A stretch of 64,000 nucleotides of DNA from Marasmius tenuissimus. Lineage: Eukaryota; Basidiomycota; Agaricomycetes; Agaricales; Marasmiaceae. The stretch lies in the NCBI GenBank assembly GCA_029532415.1, contig JAQOTA010000006.1, forward strand, positions 1-64,000. The letters are read 5' to 3'. Each line of letters starts with the position of its first letter. Within the stretch, counting starts at the first letter, position 1. The position numbers and the translations under genes were made by a program. The notes below the pieces were generated by a model. It ran no database searches, was not told the origin of the DNA, and saw nothing but the letters and a program-made list of their open reading frames with translations. This document shows, piece after piece, positions 23,871-34,616 of this stretch.

Positions 23871-24139
23871 TATCACATCGTGTTCTCTGTAAAAGGGATA
23901 AAGGACCGGGTCCGGGGTAGGGTCCTTCAGTAGTGCGACATGTGTTCGACCGTGACCCGTGGGCGACGTCAGACCGGAATTTGAATCTTGTGGGTCTGTC
24001 AACGGCGTTAGCCTCATGTTTGTTGGTCTCACAATATTATGTACATACGAGAGGTTTGGAAGGCGTACCCAAGAAACCGAAAGACAACTTGTATCTGCTT
24101 GCTTGATGGTATCGCCAATAAGTTGGGTTAGTTGGTTTG

Positions 24140-25000
24140 GTATCAGGATGGGTGACAACGAACCTCGCGAATAAGAGACTGACTCTCGCGCTCGAGTTCC
24201 TCGATGCCTTCGAGAAGCATGGTGTTCTTGGCGTTCATGGGGCGCAGAGTTGAGTTTCGAGAAAGAGACTTGAGGGATGCTATGAATGTTGATTCCGGAG
24301 CTTTAGAGGGTGCTGCATAAATACAAGAGGTCGAACAGAAACGCGAAAGACCAGAAAAGCACAAAAGCAGAGCGATTGAATAGCAAGTTCAGAAACAATT
24401 GGAGGACAAACGACAAATGCCTCGACATCCTCAGGTCTACAAAGGGTACTAGATCAGGTGTGCCAAGCCAAAAGAAAATGACATACCTCCTCATACCTCT
24501 GCGAATCAAATTGACGTCCGACGGGCGTCGTGTAGTGATAATTTGACCCATGAGAAAAGTGACCTGTACCGTCCAGGAGTGAAGTTAAGCAGGGTCTGTT
24601 AGTGGACTTGTGACAAACCTGCGAGTAGGAGATCTAGGAAACTCCAGCGGGCAGCGTGAGGGGATTGAACAAGTCAGCTGGGCACTGACAGTGCCGACCT
24701 GAGCGCTCAGCGCCCATCAGTGGCGATGCACCTTAGTCATTCTGTTCGTTGATTGTTAGTGCCTACTTAAGTACTTATTAGCACCCAACCCTTACTCTCG
24801 CCTTTCACCGCCATCATACGGCCCTTCGCCTGTGCCCTTGGAATATCGTAGAAAGTACTCTAATTCAGCGAGTTTCTTTAATTCTGTGGGCATTAGATGA
24901 AGCGTCAGATGAGGCGTGCGACGCCGAGTGTAGCGTTGTGGTACCATGTGGGCGCACAATCGATCCACATTGGAGGACTTCTGGATAGGGCAATGCTTTC
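24140..25000. repeat. Direct-repeat unit 1 (coiled-coil gene remnant and flank)
   Basis: This matches 28500-29210 in the same orientation, including the coiled-coil start (MNAKNTMLLEGIEELERES on the minus strand, ATG at 24238), a Ser/Arg-rich stretch and a CCTTGGAATATC.. tail. Compared with unit 2, the coiled-coil gene is cut short after its first exon, where the sequence jumps to the HMG upstream region. Confidence 0.6.
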
Positions 25001-25228
25001 CCATGGGCCCACCTACTTAGAGACTGGCTAGTCATGAGTCAATAATTCTATCGCGTTGTAAGTACTTGAGCTATCATATACAAGAAAGATATACAAGAAA
25101 TACCGCATAAATATATAGAGTATCTTCATCGGCCTTTGGCTTGGAAGCTTCGTCGAAACACGGTACACCTGGATTCTAAAAAGCCCATTGCATCAAGAGA
25201 AACCAGATCTTCACGACCAGCAAACCTG
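25001..25228. other. AT-rich spacer
   Basis: No gene or repeat partner was seen. It lies past the 3' end of the zinc-cluster unit. Confidence 0.3.
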
Positions 25229-26905
25229 TCACAATGTACCTAACACTACACAGAGATCGGCCCGCCTCCCAATCCTATCAGCAACCTCATCAAACTTGGC
25301 CATCGCGCTCGGTATGTCGATCCTGTTGTACCTAAGATCACTAGAGATGTCCTCGAGCGCTCGTTTAAGCACCGAAAGCGAGAGCTCGGGTGGAATGGGT
25401 CGTGGGGGCAGCAAGCAAGAACGACTCGGAGAATGTACTCTGAAATCAAAAATGTCGGTGGTGATCTTGTCAGGATTGGGATGGACGGGAAACGCCTTTT
25501 GAGCCGGTGTCGAGGGTATATTCAAGGACACTAGGAATGGTGGAAGTGAGATAGCGACGTTTGTAGTCGCTGAATTCTAGGAGGAGGAAGCTTTGACACC
25601 GGTTGTAGCACCTGTGGGTGCTGACTTTGTGTTGATGGCAGCTGTTGCGATCGGTGCATCTGAATATAAGAGGAGTCAACCTCATGTTTACAAAAAAGGG
25701 AAGCGGCATTGCACGGACCTATAGAGCTGCCATGGCCATGGCCATGGGTGTCCAAGTCAAGGATGGTATCATTCTCAGCTAACTTCCTTCTTTTTCTGTG
25801 CTCAGCTTCTGCAATTTTCGCTTTAATGGTCGGTCCTCGAGGTCTCTGTGAGCAAGGAAAATATGGGGTCGAACGCATTGAAGACTCGGGAATGAGAAGC
25901 GAAAGCTCACCTTGGATCCACTAACGACATCGCCAGTGTCGGCAGGCTCGACGATGCTAGCAACATCGCTTGTGTTTCGTTCAGCAAGGTTGGTGTTTGT
26001 CTTGGTTGAAGATTTTGACCTCTTGACCTTGGTGAACGTGTCAGATGGATGCGAATCCAAGCTGAATGTAACTCACATTCTTGCTGCCGGCAGCCTTCGA
26101 GTTTTTGTGTTCTCTGCTCTTGATCTTCTTCAAGATGCTCTTATTGATGACGACCTCGGGCATAACCTAAAGTCGGTATCGAAAAGGATGTTGGTGATTG
26201 CAAGAGGTGGGTGGCAAACATTAGGAGTCATACCTTTCCCTTTTTCGCAGGCGGCGAGTTCGGAATTGATCTTGAGATGAACCCTCCATCATCGACAGTC
26301 ATATGTTTTCGTTTGTCCCGTGTTCCAGAATCCCTCTTTGTACTCGTTGCGATCCCTTGAGGCTCATCTTCAAGATTAGAGTCCAGCTCATCTTCCTCGG
26401 TCCCTTGTTCTTCAGCCTCCTCCATATGCCGCGCCTTTTCTATCCGCTTCTGTATCGTCTTTTGACTCTTATCTTCCAGGAATGCCTCCTTCAACACCTC
26501 CCAAAGGGGTTCATTGATGCCCATCTTCTTCATGATGAACTCTTTTCGGAAATTATTCAGCCTGCTGCACTTCTTTGTATTCGTGCTATTGCACTCGTGA
26601 CAGACTAGCTTGCGGTCCCCGAGGTTACTGGTGCAGGGTAAGCCCAAAGTGGCACAGCGTTCGCATTTCTGTGTAGGCCAAGAACCATTAAGACGTGAGG
26701 GCATCACAAAGAACACAACCTTACCTCGTTCCTATGAGTCTCCTTCCACTCAAATACCTTGTGATCTGGGTAGTGACTATTGTTGAACAGAGGTAGAAAT
26801 TGCTGTTTGAGTGTTGGCGTAGCCGTGACGACACGCCTGTGGACAATATCGTTGGGGTCCCTTTCTTCTTCTTCGTCCTTGAGTTCGTCGTCGCTGTGAT
26901 GTTCC
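25229..26905 (-). CDS. Cys-cluster nuclear-protein-like gene in the centre of the block (3' part of L2)
   Basis: A frame from about 26905 gives an acidic segment (HHSDDELKDEEEERD), then LFNNSHYPDHKVFEWKE. A GTAAGG..ACAG intron (about 26726-26671) leads to KCERCATLGLPC, LVCHECNSTNTKKCSRL and a helical stretch, then VDDGGFISRSIPNSPPAKKG. Later exons carry basic, Ser-rich segments (KSILKKIKSREHKNSKAAG; RPRGPTIKAKIAEAEHRKRR) and end with ELSLSVLKRALEDISSDLRY and ADLCVVLGTL at 25229. The C-x2-C..C..C-x2-C spacing suggests zinc binding. An in-frame TAG between the last two segments (about 25575) is unexplained, so the gene may be broken. No transposase motif is seen. Confidence 0.45.
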
Positions 26906-27600
26906 TCAGGTTGAAGGAGTGACGACAGAGCTACGCGAGCTTCCGGAATCAAGAGCAAACCCCGCACCAGCACTGCGAACCTCGTGGAACGATCTGGACG
27001 TCTTGGCGCACTTCTGCTCAGATTTGTGCTGCCTCTTTTTGAGGCTGGCGAGATTCCTCCAAGGTTTTTTCTCCTCGGGTGCCAATTGTTTCCAAGCAAT
27101 GGCAGCTCGTTTACTGAGCTGGGCACCCGGATGACTCTCACCCTGGAGGTTGCTTTCCTTGCAAAACTCGGAGCGGAATAGAATGAAACAGTTGAGCGAG
27201 TGTATGGGCTTGTTGGAAGATTCGGACGAGGAAGCGGACGACGAAGACGACGACGACGACGGGGGCTCCATGGGATCGGCCGGGAATAGGGATTCGTCGT
27301 GTACTGGAGAGTGAGTTAGGAAATCTAGCCTACTTCAGCCTTTCACGACTAACCAAAAAGATACAGAGACGTACCAGTGGAATTGAGACATGCTCCTGAG
27401 GGCATGGTTGACGATGAACAAACAGGAGACATCCTTGGAGAAGAAGCTTGAGAGGCTGAGAGTTGGTCGAGAGGGATCGCTGAGATTCCGAAGCTGGTTG
27501 ATATCCACCATTCTCCGGCCGCCTTTTCAATCAAAGCGTCGCTGGGAGATGGGAATTTCACCCCTCTATAATAGCACTTCGTGTTTTGACCACCCTCCAT
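26906..27600 (-). pseudogene. HMG-box segment L2, near-identical to the right-arm gene, joined to the Cys-cluster gene
   Basis: The ATG at 27600 (MEGGQNTKCYYRG), the first intron (about 27374-27304) and the HMG box (NCFILFRSEFCKES..QLSKRAAIAW..EKKPWRNLASLKKRQ) are the same as in 29560-30244. At 26906 the similarity ends in mid-exon. The HMG frame then meets a TGA, while the following Cys-cluster segment is open in another frame. The box therefore looks pasted in front of a different gene. It may still be expressed as a truncated HMG protein. Confidence 0.55.
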
Positions 27601-27703
27601 GTTATCACATCGTGTTCGAATACCCCTCAATGACGGTATGGTGGTCCCGAAAAGGGATAAAGGGCGACGCCAGACCGGAATATGATCCCTTTGGGTCTGT
27701 CAA
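26906..27703 (-). repeat. 798-bp near-identical inverted copy (partner 29457-30254)
   Basis: The pairing has a constant coordinate sum (57160) with no indels, and I saw only isolated mismatches (for example an Arg/Cys codon near 26938). This is much closer than the L1/right-arm HMG pair or the arms in general. Confidence 0.8.
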
Positions 27704-27819
27704 CGGTGTTGACCTCATGTTTGTTAGCCTCGCATATCTAGAAGGAGAGGTTCGGAAGGCGTACCCAAGAAACCCAGACGGCTGATCGAACTACACGCCG
27801 CCCGCCCGAGTATCCTACT

Positions 27820-28599
27820 TACTCGCAAGTTCACTTCTAGTCCCTTTTCTTCTCTCGCCTCAACTCTCAGATCGTGCAGATAGCTCATCTCATGCATTAA
27901 ATCATCACACGAACCCCCGTCGGACTTCGATTCGAAGAGGAATGTTATATCGTTTTGGCTTGAATGTTCCGATTCTCCAATGTCGGTTATCTGAAAGTCG
28001 GGCGTTGGAGGCTTCAAGCCTCAAGGGCGCACTGACCAGGGTATACGTGAGCGTCGCATGATAATGGACGGGGGGGGGGGGGGGGTGTCTGACCTGATTC
28101 CTGAGCAGGGCAGTCTGATGCTCTTCCGCTTGCACAGATTCGTTACTGCTCTGGGGTTGTGATTGAATTCAAAATGTTGTTTAAGCCGATGGATTCAGAG
28201 AATAAACAAACCTCATCTGCCAAACTGGTTATCTCCTGTTTGAGCTTATAGAGGTGTGTTACAGAATGATAGGGCCGCAAGAGTGAGAACGCGAACCTCT
28301 GAATATGTTGCTCATGCTGTTCGAATGGCACTGCAATTAGTGACAGAAGGCTATTGGGAAGGATGAATGAACACACCTGACGCTGTATTTCCTCGTGTCC
28401 ATGGCGTAACAAAGTCGAGTTGGAATTGGAGTTCGTTACGCATGACATGTGCCTCCTCGAGACCTGCCCGCTTGATGGTGTCGTCAATGAGTTAGGTTAG
28501 TTAGCTTGGTACCAGAATTGGAACCTCGCGAATAAGAGATTGATTCTCGTGCTCGAGTTCCTCGATGCGTTCGAGAAGCATGTCGTTCTTGGCGTCCAT
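27820..28599 (-). CDS. Coiled-coil protein gene, centre of the block
   Basis: The start is ATG at 28599 (MDAKNDMLLERIEELEHENQ). An intron ends at CATCAAG, then RAGLEEAHVMRNELQFQLDF follows, a further intron, PFEQHEQHIQR, then LKQEITSLADE, and a segment QAEEHQTALLRNQ before a 16-G tract at 28070-28085. The next exon could read EASNARLSDNRHW or, in another frame, LMHEMSYLHDLRVEAREE. Regular Leu/Glu spacing suggests a parallel coiled coil. Exon edges past the G tract are uncertain. It lies just upstream of the L2 HMG segment on the same strand, a pairing also hinted at in unit 1 (24140-24238). No function is recognised. Confidence 0.45.
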
Positions 28600-29210
28600 T
28601 GGGTGCAGGGCTAAGTTTCGAGAGAATGGCTTGAGCGAGGGATGCTATGAATAACAAGAATAAGACCAGAAATGAGAGGGACCAGAAAAGAAAGAAAAGC
28701 GGAGAATAGCAAGTCCAGAAACAATTGAAGGGCAAACGACAAATGCCTCATGAATTCCCCAGGTCCACAAAGGGATACTGGAGAATCGGGAGTGCTTGGC
28801 AAGACAACTTAAGAAATGACATACCTCTGCGAATCGAATCGACGTCCGGAGGGCGTTCGTGTGGTGATGATTTGACATATGAGAAGAGTGACCTGTACCG
28901 TCCGATTGTAAAGTTAAGAGAAGAACCGGGTCTGGAAGTGGACTTGCGACGAACTCGCGAGTAGGAGATCTAGGAAACTCGAGCGGGCAGCGTGAGCGGG
29001 TTGAACAAGCCAGCTGGCACGCTCGCCGCTGACCGCGGGGCTCAGGGCCCATCAGTGGCAATGCACCTAAGTTGTTTAGCGCCTGTTGGCGCCCAACCCC
29101 GACTCTCGCCTTTCACCACCACCGTCGTACAGCTTTTTGCCTGTACCCTTGGAATATCATAGCAAGCACTTCAACCCAGCGAACCTCTTCAACTCTGCAA
29201 GCTTCTAAAC
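28500..29210. repeat. Direct-repeat unit 2
   Basis: Same-strand partner of 24140-25000. Within it, plus-strand 28790-28964 is also similar, in inverted orientation, to minus-strand 28010-27820, including a LREEPGLEVDL-type segment. The coiled-coil 3' exon has thus been copied in both orientations. Confidence 0.55.
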
Positions 29211-29456
29211 AGATGTGCAATATTCCTCGTGAGCCTCGATGCTAAAAACATGGATCCGGTTACCTCGCGCTCACGCAGGGGTAAACAGCGGATCTGGGCT
29301 GAAACTTCGACATAAGGAGCCGTCGTCCGAAACCACCTCCGCAACTCAATTATCAGATATAAGGTCTTTCGGTTCCTTGGGAACGCCCCCCGAACCTCTT
29401 CTTTCAACATCGTGAGGCTAGCAAACACGAGGCTAATAAACATGAGGCTTACTCCC

Positions 29457-30254
29457 TTGACAGACCCAAAGGGATCATATTCCGGTCTGGCGTCGCCCTT
29501 TATCCCTTTTCGGGACCACCATACCGTCATTGAGGGGTATTCGAACACGATGTGATAACATGGAGGGTGGTCAAAACACGAAGTGCTATTATAGAGGGGT
29601 GAAATTCCCATCTCCCAGCGACGCTTTGATTGAAAAGGCGGCCGGAGAATGGTGGATATCAACCAGCTTCGGAATCTCAGCGATCCCTCTCGACCAACTC
29701 TCAGCCTCTCAAGCTTCTTCTCCAAGGATGTCTCCTGTTTGTTCATCGTCAACCATGCCCTCAGGAGCATGTCTCAATTCCACTGGTACGTCTCTGTATC
29801 TTTTTGGTTAGTCGTGAAAGGCTGAAGTAGGCTAGATTTCCTAACTCACTCTCCAGTACACGACGAATCCCTATTCCCGGCCGATCCCATGGAGCCCCCG
29901 TCGTCGTCGTCGTCTTCGTCGTCCGCTTCCTCGTCCGAATCTTCCAACAAGCCCATACACTCGCTCAACTGTTTCATTCTATTCCGCTCCGAGTTTTGCA
30001 AGGAAAGCAACCTCCAGGGTGAGAGTCATCCGGGTGCCCAGCTCAGTAAACGAGCTGCCATTGCTTGGAAACAATTGGCACCCGAGGAGAAAAAACCTTG
30101 GAGGAATCTCGCCAGCCTCAAAAAGAGGCAGCACAAATCTGAGCAGAAGTGCGCCAAGACGTCCAGATCGTTCCACGAGGTTCGCAGTGCTGGTGCGGGG
30201 TTTGCTCTTGATTCCGGAAGCTCGTGTAGCTCTGTCGTCACTCCTTCAACCTCT
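29457..30254 (+). repeat. 798-bp near-identical inverted copy (partner 26906-27703)
   Basis: See the partner entry. It begins at TTGACAGACCC and ends at CTCCTTCAACCT. Confidence 0.8.
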
Positions 30255-30478
30255 ACGTCGTTCTCAGCCGCCCCTCTTACCCAAGACCCAGATTTTCCGA
30301 TGGTATGTCAACTCACTTTTTGCCCCTGTGATCATTCCCTGACGTGACTTTGGCCTCACAGTCCGACGAAACTTTCTTATCGTGCTTTTCAGCTCTGACT
30401 CTCCGAGATCCGATGGAAGAATCCAACTATCGTCTTGGTTTGAGGTCAGAGATCTACCCTTCGGAGCCCCAATTTTGA
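29560..30478 (+). CDS. HMG-box protein, right arm (intact copy)
   Basis: Three phase-consistent exons, 29560-29785, 29857-30302 and 30362-30478, give 262 residues. The N-terminal 75 residues have no known domain (KFPSPSDALIEKAAGEWW). A Ser run (about 91-105) precedes the HMG box at about 108-175: KPIHSLNCFILFRSEFCKES, QLSKRAAIAWKQLAPEEKKP, WRNLASLKKRQ. Conserved box features are the Asn-Cys-Phe-Ile-Leu-Phe-Arg start, the Ser-Lys helix start, the Trp and the basic third helix, like fungal MATA_HMG-type boxes. The tail SDETFLSCFSALTLRDP is conserved in L1. It likely binds DNA in the nucleus. It is the only one of three copies with start, splice sites and stop all in place. No mating-type homeodomain or pheromone gene is nearby. 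Confidence 0.65.
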
Positions 30479-31390
30479 CGCTATAGCAATCACAACCAAC
30501 AGCTCGATGAGCTACCGGCTATTTTGAGCAAGACCCAGTATGACCTCGGATTGGGTTTCGGGTTAATTAAGCGACGACTGGCTGACTTCCACCACAGTAG
30601 TTCCTTGTACATGTAATATATCACAACAATTATCTCGTTGTACATGTCTGTCGTAGCAACTTCGCCCAATAAACAATGCTCCCTAAAGACCCTCTTCAGA
30701 GACCTGATAAGAGGCCTCAGGGAGGACCTATCACTCTCAAAACAGCTATATACCATTTAAAGTACCCGAGCCGTGGGTATGTATTTCAGACATTTAAGGA
30801 TCAGCGCCGGGCCGGTCTGCATGCACGTGTTACGAAGACGAGTTTTCAACTCTGTTCAACATTAATTCTTACTTTCAATCCAACTGCAGTTCGACCAATA
30901 CTTTTTTCAAGGGAAGCCGCTATTTTCATGCTAGTTTGGGCTGGTAGGATCTCTGCTGAGCTCCCCGACCTTGTGAACGCTCTGCGGTGAGTAGTAGCTG
31001 CTTACTCTCGGTCTATTGTCTCCACCAATAAATGCAGCGGAGGACTGATAACCTACTCAGGAAGCACGAGAGAACACAGATTCGAGATGTTGTGTACGCA
31101 CTCAGATATATATTCTGAGCATCGATACGACACCCTGCTTGCTTGAGGATGAGCAGAGACTCAGAACCGTGTTCTGGGCCGCCGCGTGTTTTGCCCTGGA
31201 TCGTTGGAAGAGAAGTCGAGGTTAACCACCCACCATGTGAAGGGGCCTGTGGGACTAAGGCCGCCCAGGTGTCTTTGGAGAGTTGGGAATCGTCTTCGAC
31301 GGCGAGCTGATCAAACATCTCCGTGAAAGATCCGATTCCAGATGCCATGGTGAGTTTTTCAGAATTATTCGATGGTATCGCATCAACCAG
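30479..31390. other. Right-arm spacer, mirror of 22171-23057
   Basis: No gene is seen. It carries the inverted counterparts of the left spacer. Confidence 0.4.
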
Positions 31391-32619
31391 CCACACCAGA
31401 GCATTGTGAAGAAATTTTGCGGGGTGGCGAAAGAATGCAAACGCGCTTGAGTACCGCCGCCCTCAAAGAGATCAGAAGCATCGCCCTCGGAGACTGAGAA
31501 ATCAACTCGAGGTCTCCGGCAGTGGTTGCAGACCGCTACACCTTGCCTCCCGACTCCCAATGTGATCGAACCTACCGGGTGAGAGTTTTATCTAGTGAAA
31601 ATCTTGTCAAGGTGGTTTTGGCCCTCAGCTGGTATTGCAGGTAGAAAGGAGTGGTCTGGAGGACGCGTGAGGGCACCCATTTGGGCGGGCGTCGAGCCTT
31701 GTAGAAGTTCGTGGGGGCAACCTTGTCTGTATCCATGGCCTGACCTCCCTTCTAGTGCATACCAGTTCCTCACCCCCTTGCGAGACATCAAAGGTGGTGT
31801 ACGCTCCAACGGAGCATTCTGGGACGACACAATTTGGATGGTTTCTTCGACATCGAGTTCGATCAGTGGGTTTCGACAAGAAGTAGCTGGTCCGACCTCA
31901 ACGCTCTTTACGTTGTCATGAAAGCTGGGAAGAACCAGGGATACGAAACGTGTTACACACGTCCTCGACGCTCTCGGCACCTGATAGGTCGGAGAGTTTA
32001 GCTCTGTGGATTACCTTTTTCCTCCTCCATTTCCGTCATTTTAGAGACTCTGCGACGTACTGTCGAGCATTTGAAGGGATATCCCAAACAACTCCTAACA
32101 AACAATCCCGTGGCCGCAGGCGATCCCAGGTTCATTGTGAACTGCTGGATGTGTTGCGGACATTGCTGAAGTTTTGGGGGTTCGAACGGACGATCCTCCA
32201 CTGCCTTGGAGAACTACAGGTAAGATTAAGGGTTACTGCAAGGAAAAGTGCTTACAACTGTTGTGACAGGTCAAAACACCCGCTCTTTCCACTCTCCCCA
32301 CACTCAGCGCCTCCCTCTTAGCTCATCTCCAGCTTCGACGACGACAAACAACGAATAACGATAACCGGGCAGGGAGGTTCTCCATCTGCAATCGCCATGG
32401 TTGCTTCAACTCGAACTTGATCGTATCAAGGTGACTGATCACAAAGAGATTCACCATGAACTACGTCGTGAGCTTGATAACAGAAAACTTCAAGACTCGC
32501 CTATTCGTCACAGGGTTTTGGGTGACACTGATAAGGAGGACAGTATGTCAAGGATAGTATTTTCCTGCGGCAACTCGAGAACTGAGCTGAACCCGGTTGG
32601 GCTGTCGCTGTTGGAGTGA
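31391..32619 (+). pseudogene. Decayed Cys-containing gene, right arm
   Basis: Mirror of 20971-22170. Blocks KFCGVAKECKRA (then TGA where the left copy has a Trp codon), SEASPSETEKSTRGLRQW, GVEPCRSSWGQPCLYPWPDL with SSAYQFLTPLRDIKGGVRSN, KGYPKQLLTNNPVAAGDPRF, IVNCWMCCGHC (then a stop) and ELDRIKVTDHKEIHHELRRE ending at 32619. The middle segment (31690-31830) is better preserved than on the left, where a one-base insertion and a CGA/TGA difference break it. Both copies are non-functional. Confidence 0.45.
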
Positions 32620-32633
32620 AGCGTGAATGTCAT
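32508..32633 (-). CDS. 41-residue ORF, right-arm copy of 20957-21079
   Basis: The ATG and TGA are retained. The start is MTFTLHSNSDSPTG, ELPQENTILDI lies in the middle, and SPKTL is at the end. See the left copy. Confidence 0.3.
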   Translation of the reverse strand: MTFTLHSNSDSPTGFSSVLELPQENTILDILSSLSVSPKTL

Positions 32634-32797
32634 AGTAGACACTCTAATCTTCTTTCGTGAATGAAGCGGTTGAAATGCACGCGAAATCATTGGTAGGCTT
32701 GTCTATGAACGGGAGTGCCAGAATCAAAACACTCTCGGCGAGTGCTGCAGGTGAGTACGAACCATCATTCTTTTCTGTAACTACGCTCATGATACAT

Positions 32798-33555
32798 TCA
32801 AGAAATGTGTGACGACCGTTTCAGTTCTGTCGCGGGCGGCGGGCATTCCAGAGACGCTGATGCCATCTTTCTAATGATCGGCAATATCAACCCTTCGAAC
32901 ACATCCTCTCCGTCTCTCTCCTGCAGCTCGAAGGTCTCACAGTGTCGTCTACCGCCTGTTCCAACGTCAACCTTAGCTGTGATCTGTCAGTGCACGCGCT
33001 ACTTACAATCGGTGCAGATCTCGTTCGGCTTTCGTAGGCATATCTTTGCTAACTCCAGGTGAACGAGACGTTCTGTTTCTCGCTTGAGGGCGGCAGTGGG
33101 AATCAGGGGAAAGAATACGCACCAGTTCGATGGGAGTAGCACACCAGAACAGGGTCATACCACTTGTGCCGTTGAGACGGACACTGCGTGGCCCATTCCT
33201 TCTTTCGACGTTCGATATCATTTGTTCTCCCTACCTTGAAGACGACCCCATCGAAGAATTCGTTCTCGTTCTCGATACAGAACACATATATGTATGCAGC
33301 CACGTCGTGGGGCGAAAGGGATTTGTAGAGGTAGAACTGAATCTTGCACAGAATAATCCAGACTATTCCCTGTGAGTTCATACTTTATGACCTAAAACGC
33401 GAGCTAACCTTTCGCCATCTCAGTTCCTTCAAGACCGATCAACGAAGGATGTAACTGCAATGTTTCTCACAAGTCAGGAGAGATCAAAGCGCAGTAGCGA
33501 GCCGGAAGAACTAGTGGGACAATAATATCACGAGCAGCTATCATAGCTATGGATG
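32798..33555 (-). pseudogene. T5orf172 domain gene, right-arm copy with nonsense change
   Basis: The core AAYIYVFCIENENEFFDG and VVFKVGRTNDIERRKKEW is conserved with the left copy (about 89% over 92 residues). In the exon before it the left copy reads ISPDLRE with CGA, while this copy reads TGA (at about 33480), a C-to-T change on the coding strand. The C-terminal exon also loses the left stop and reads on to 32798. The mirrored upstream exon (about 33740-34005) is better preserved here than on the left. Confidence 0.55.
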
Positions 33556-34071
33556 TCGACTTAGAGAGCTGAAGTCGTGACCCGCAGGATGAACCAATAT
33601 TGTTGGGTAATTAAACTTTCTCCCGCGCTTCTCGTTCTTTTCTACTTTCACCACCTTCAGCACCGAAAACTCTTCAGACCTCCACTCACTATCCCTCGAG
33701 GGCCATGTCGACCAAGAAACTATCAAAATTTTAATACCTGACTACCCGTTCGAACATCGATGAACGTTCCGACCGACAAGTCGCCACAGCGGGCAACTCG
33801 TCACCACCGTCTCCACAGCACGCAAAAAATCATAGGCAGTGTCCTCCGGGAAGCCTCGACCATGATAACCCAGTGTTGTCAACGCCGCCGGTGGTCCGAT
33901 CGGTATCGGTATCGTTGGATATGATGGCTCATCGGGTATAAACTCTAGGATTGCATGGATGTCGGGCGGAAATTTAGACGATGTGGATGGGATTGAAGAC
34001 TTCGTTCATCTCGTGAGCACTAACTCATTTTGTTTTGTTCGCTCACGTTCTTGTAGACTTGATGCCTAGCC

Positions 34072-34616
34072 ATGAACTCAACCTCAAATAAGCTCTCCAA
34101 TACGTCAGCTCGGAAGATCTCAGAATTGCAAGGATTGCAAGCCTCAAAACGTTGCTCCGTCCCTCGTCACCAGTCCGCCGTAAAACTCTTCCAGCTACTT
34201 CCTACCGTCCCGGATCTGTCGCTGACGCATTCTTCTGCATCTTTCAACAACGTCGCTAACGCCGGCGACGGGAGCAGATTGTGGATCTTAGTTGGTTCGC
34301 GTGGTCCCGCATCCCTCCTCCAGCCATTTCTAACGTGTTGATTCTTTCTCTTCAGTTGGGCTTTTCCCGCGAAGTCGCTTTATTGAAAGATTCTCGACTG
34401 CGAAGAGGACGCTAGCTCTTGAGGAAACCGGGCCCTACGAGCTCATCGCCCTCTTCTCGTAATCATCATCGCCCACACCATTTTCCAACTTGCAGGAGAC
34501 GCCGCCGTCATCGGTCGTGTCCGGGTGGGTTAGTGCGGAAAAGGGTGAATCAAGGCCTGTGCATTATCACAACATGCGCACCGGGCGGAGCAAAAAGAGA
34601 ATTCCATAGCCTTTGA
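34072..34616 (+). pseudogene. Outer right-arm gene remnant
   Basis: Mirror of 18540-19393 with shared stretches (AATACGTCAGCTC.., the GTTTCCTCAAGAGCTAGCG counterpart, TACGAGCTCATCGCCCTCTT). Frames are short. Compared with the left copy, about 270 bp are missing next to the terminal repeat. Confidence 0.35.

Noticed and set aside
28880..28930. Stretch resembling the CCGTCCGAT..AGTTAAG core of 5S rRNA (also near 24565)
   Set aside because: Similarity does not extend to the rest of 5S rRNA, and the same bases encode part of the repeated coiled-coil sequence.
23058..30478. HMG genes in inverted repeats as a mating-type locus
   Set aside because: Agaricomycete mating loci use homeodomain pairs and pheromone/receptor genes; none are seen, and the copies are mostly broken.
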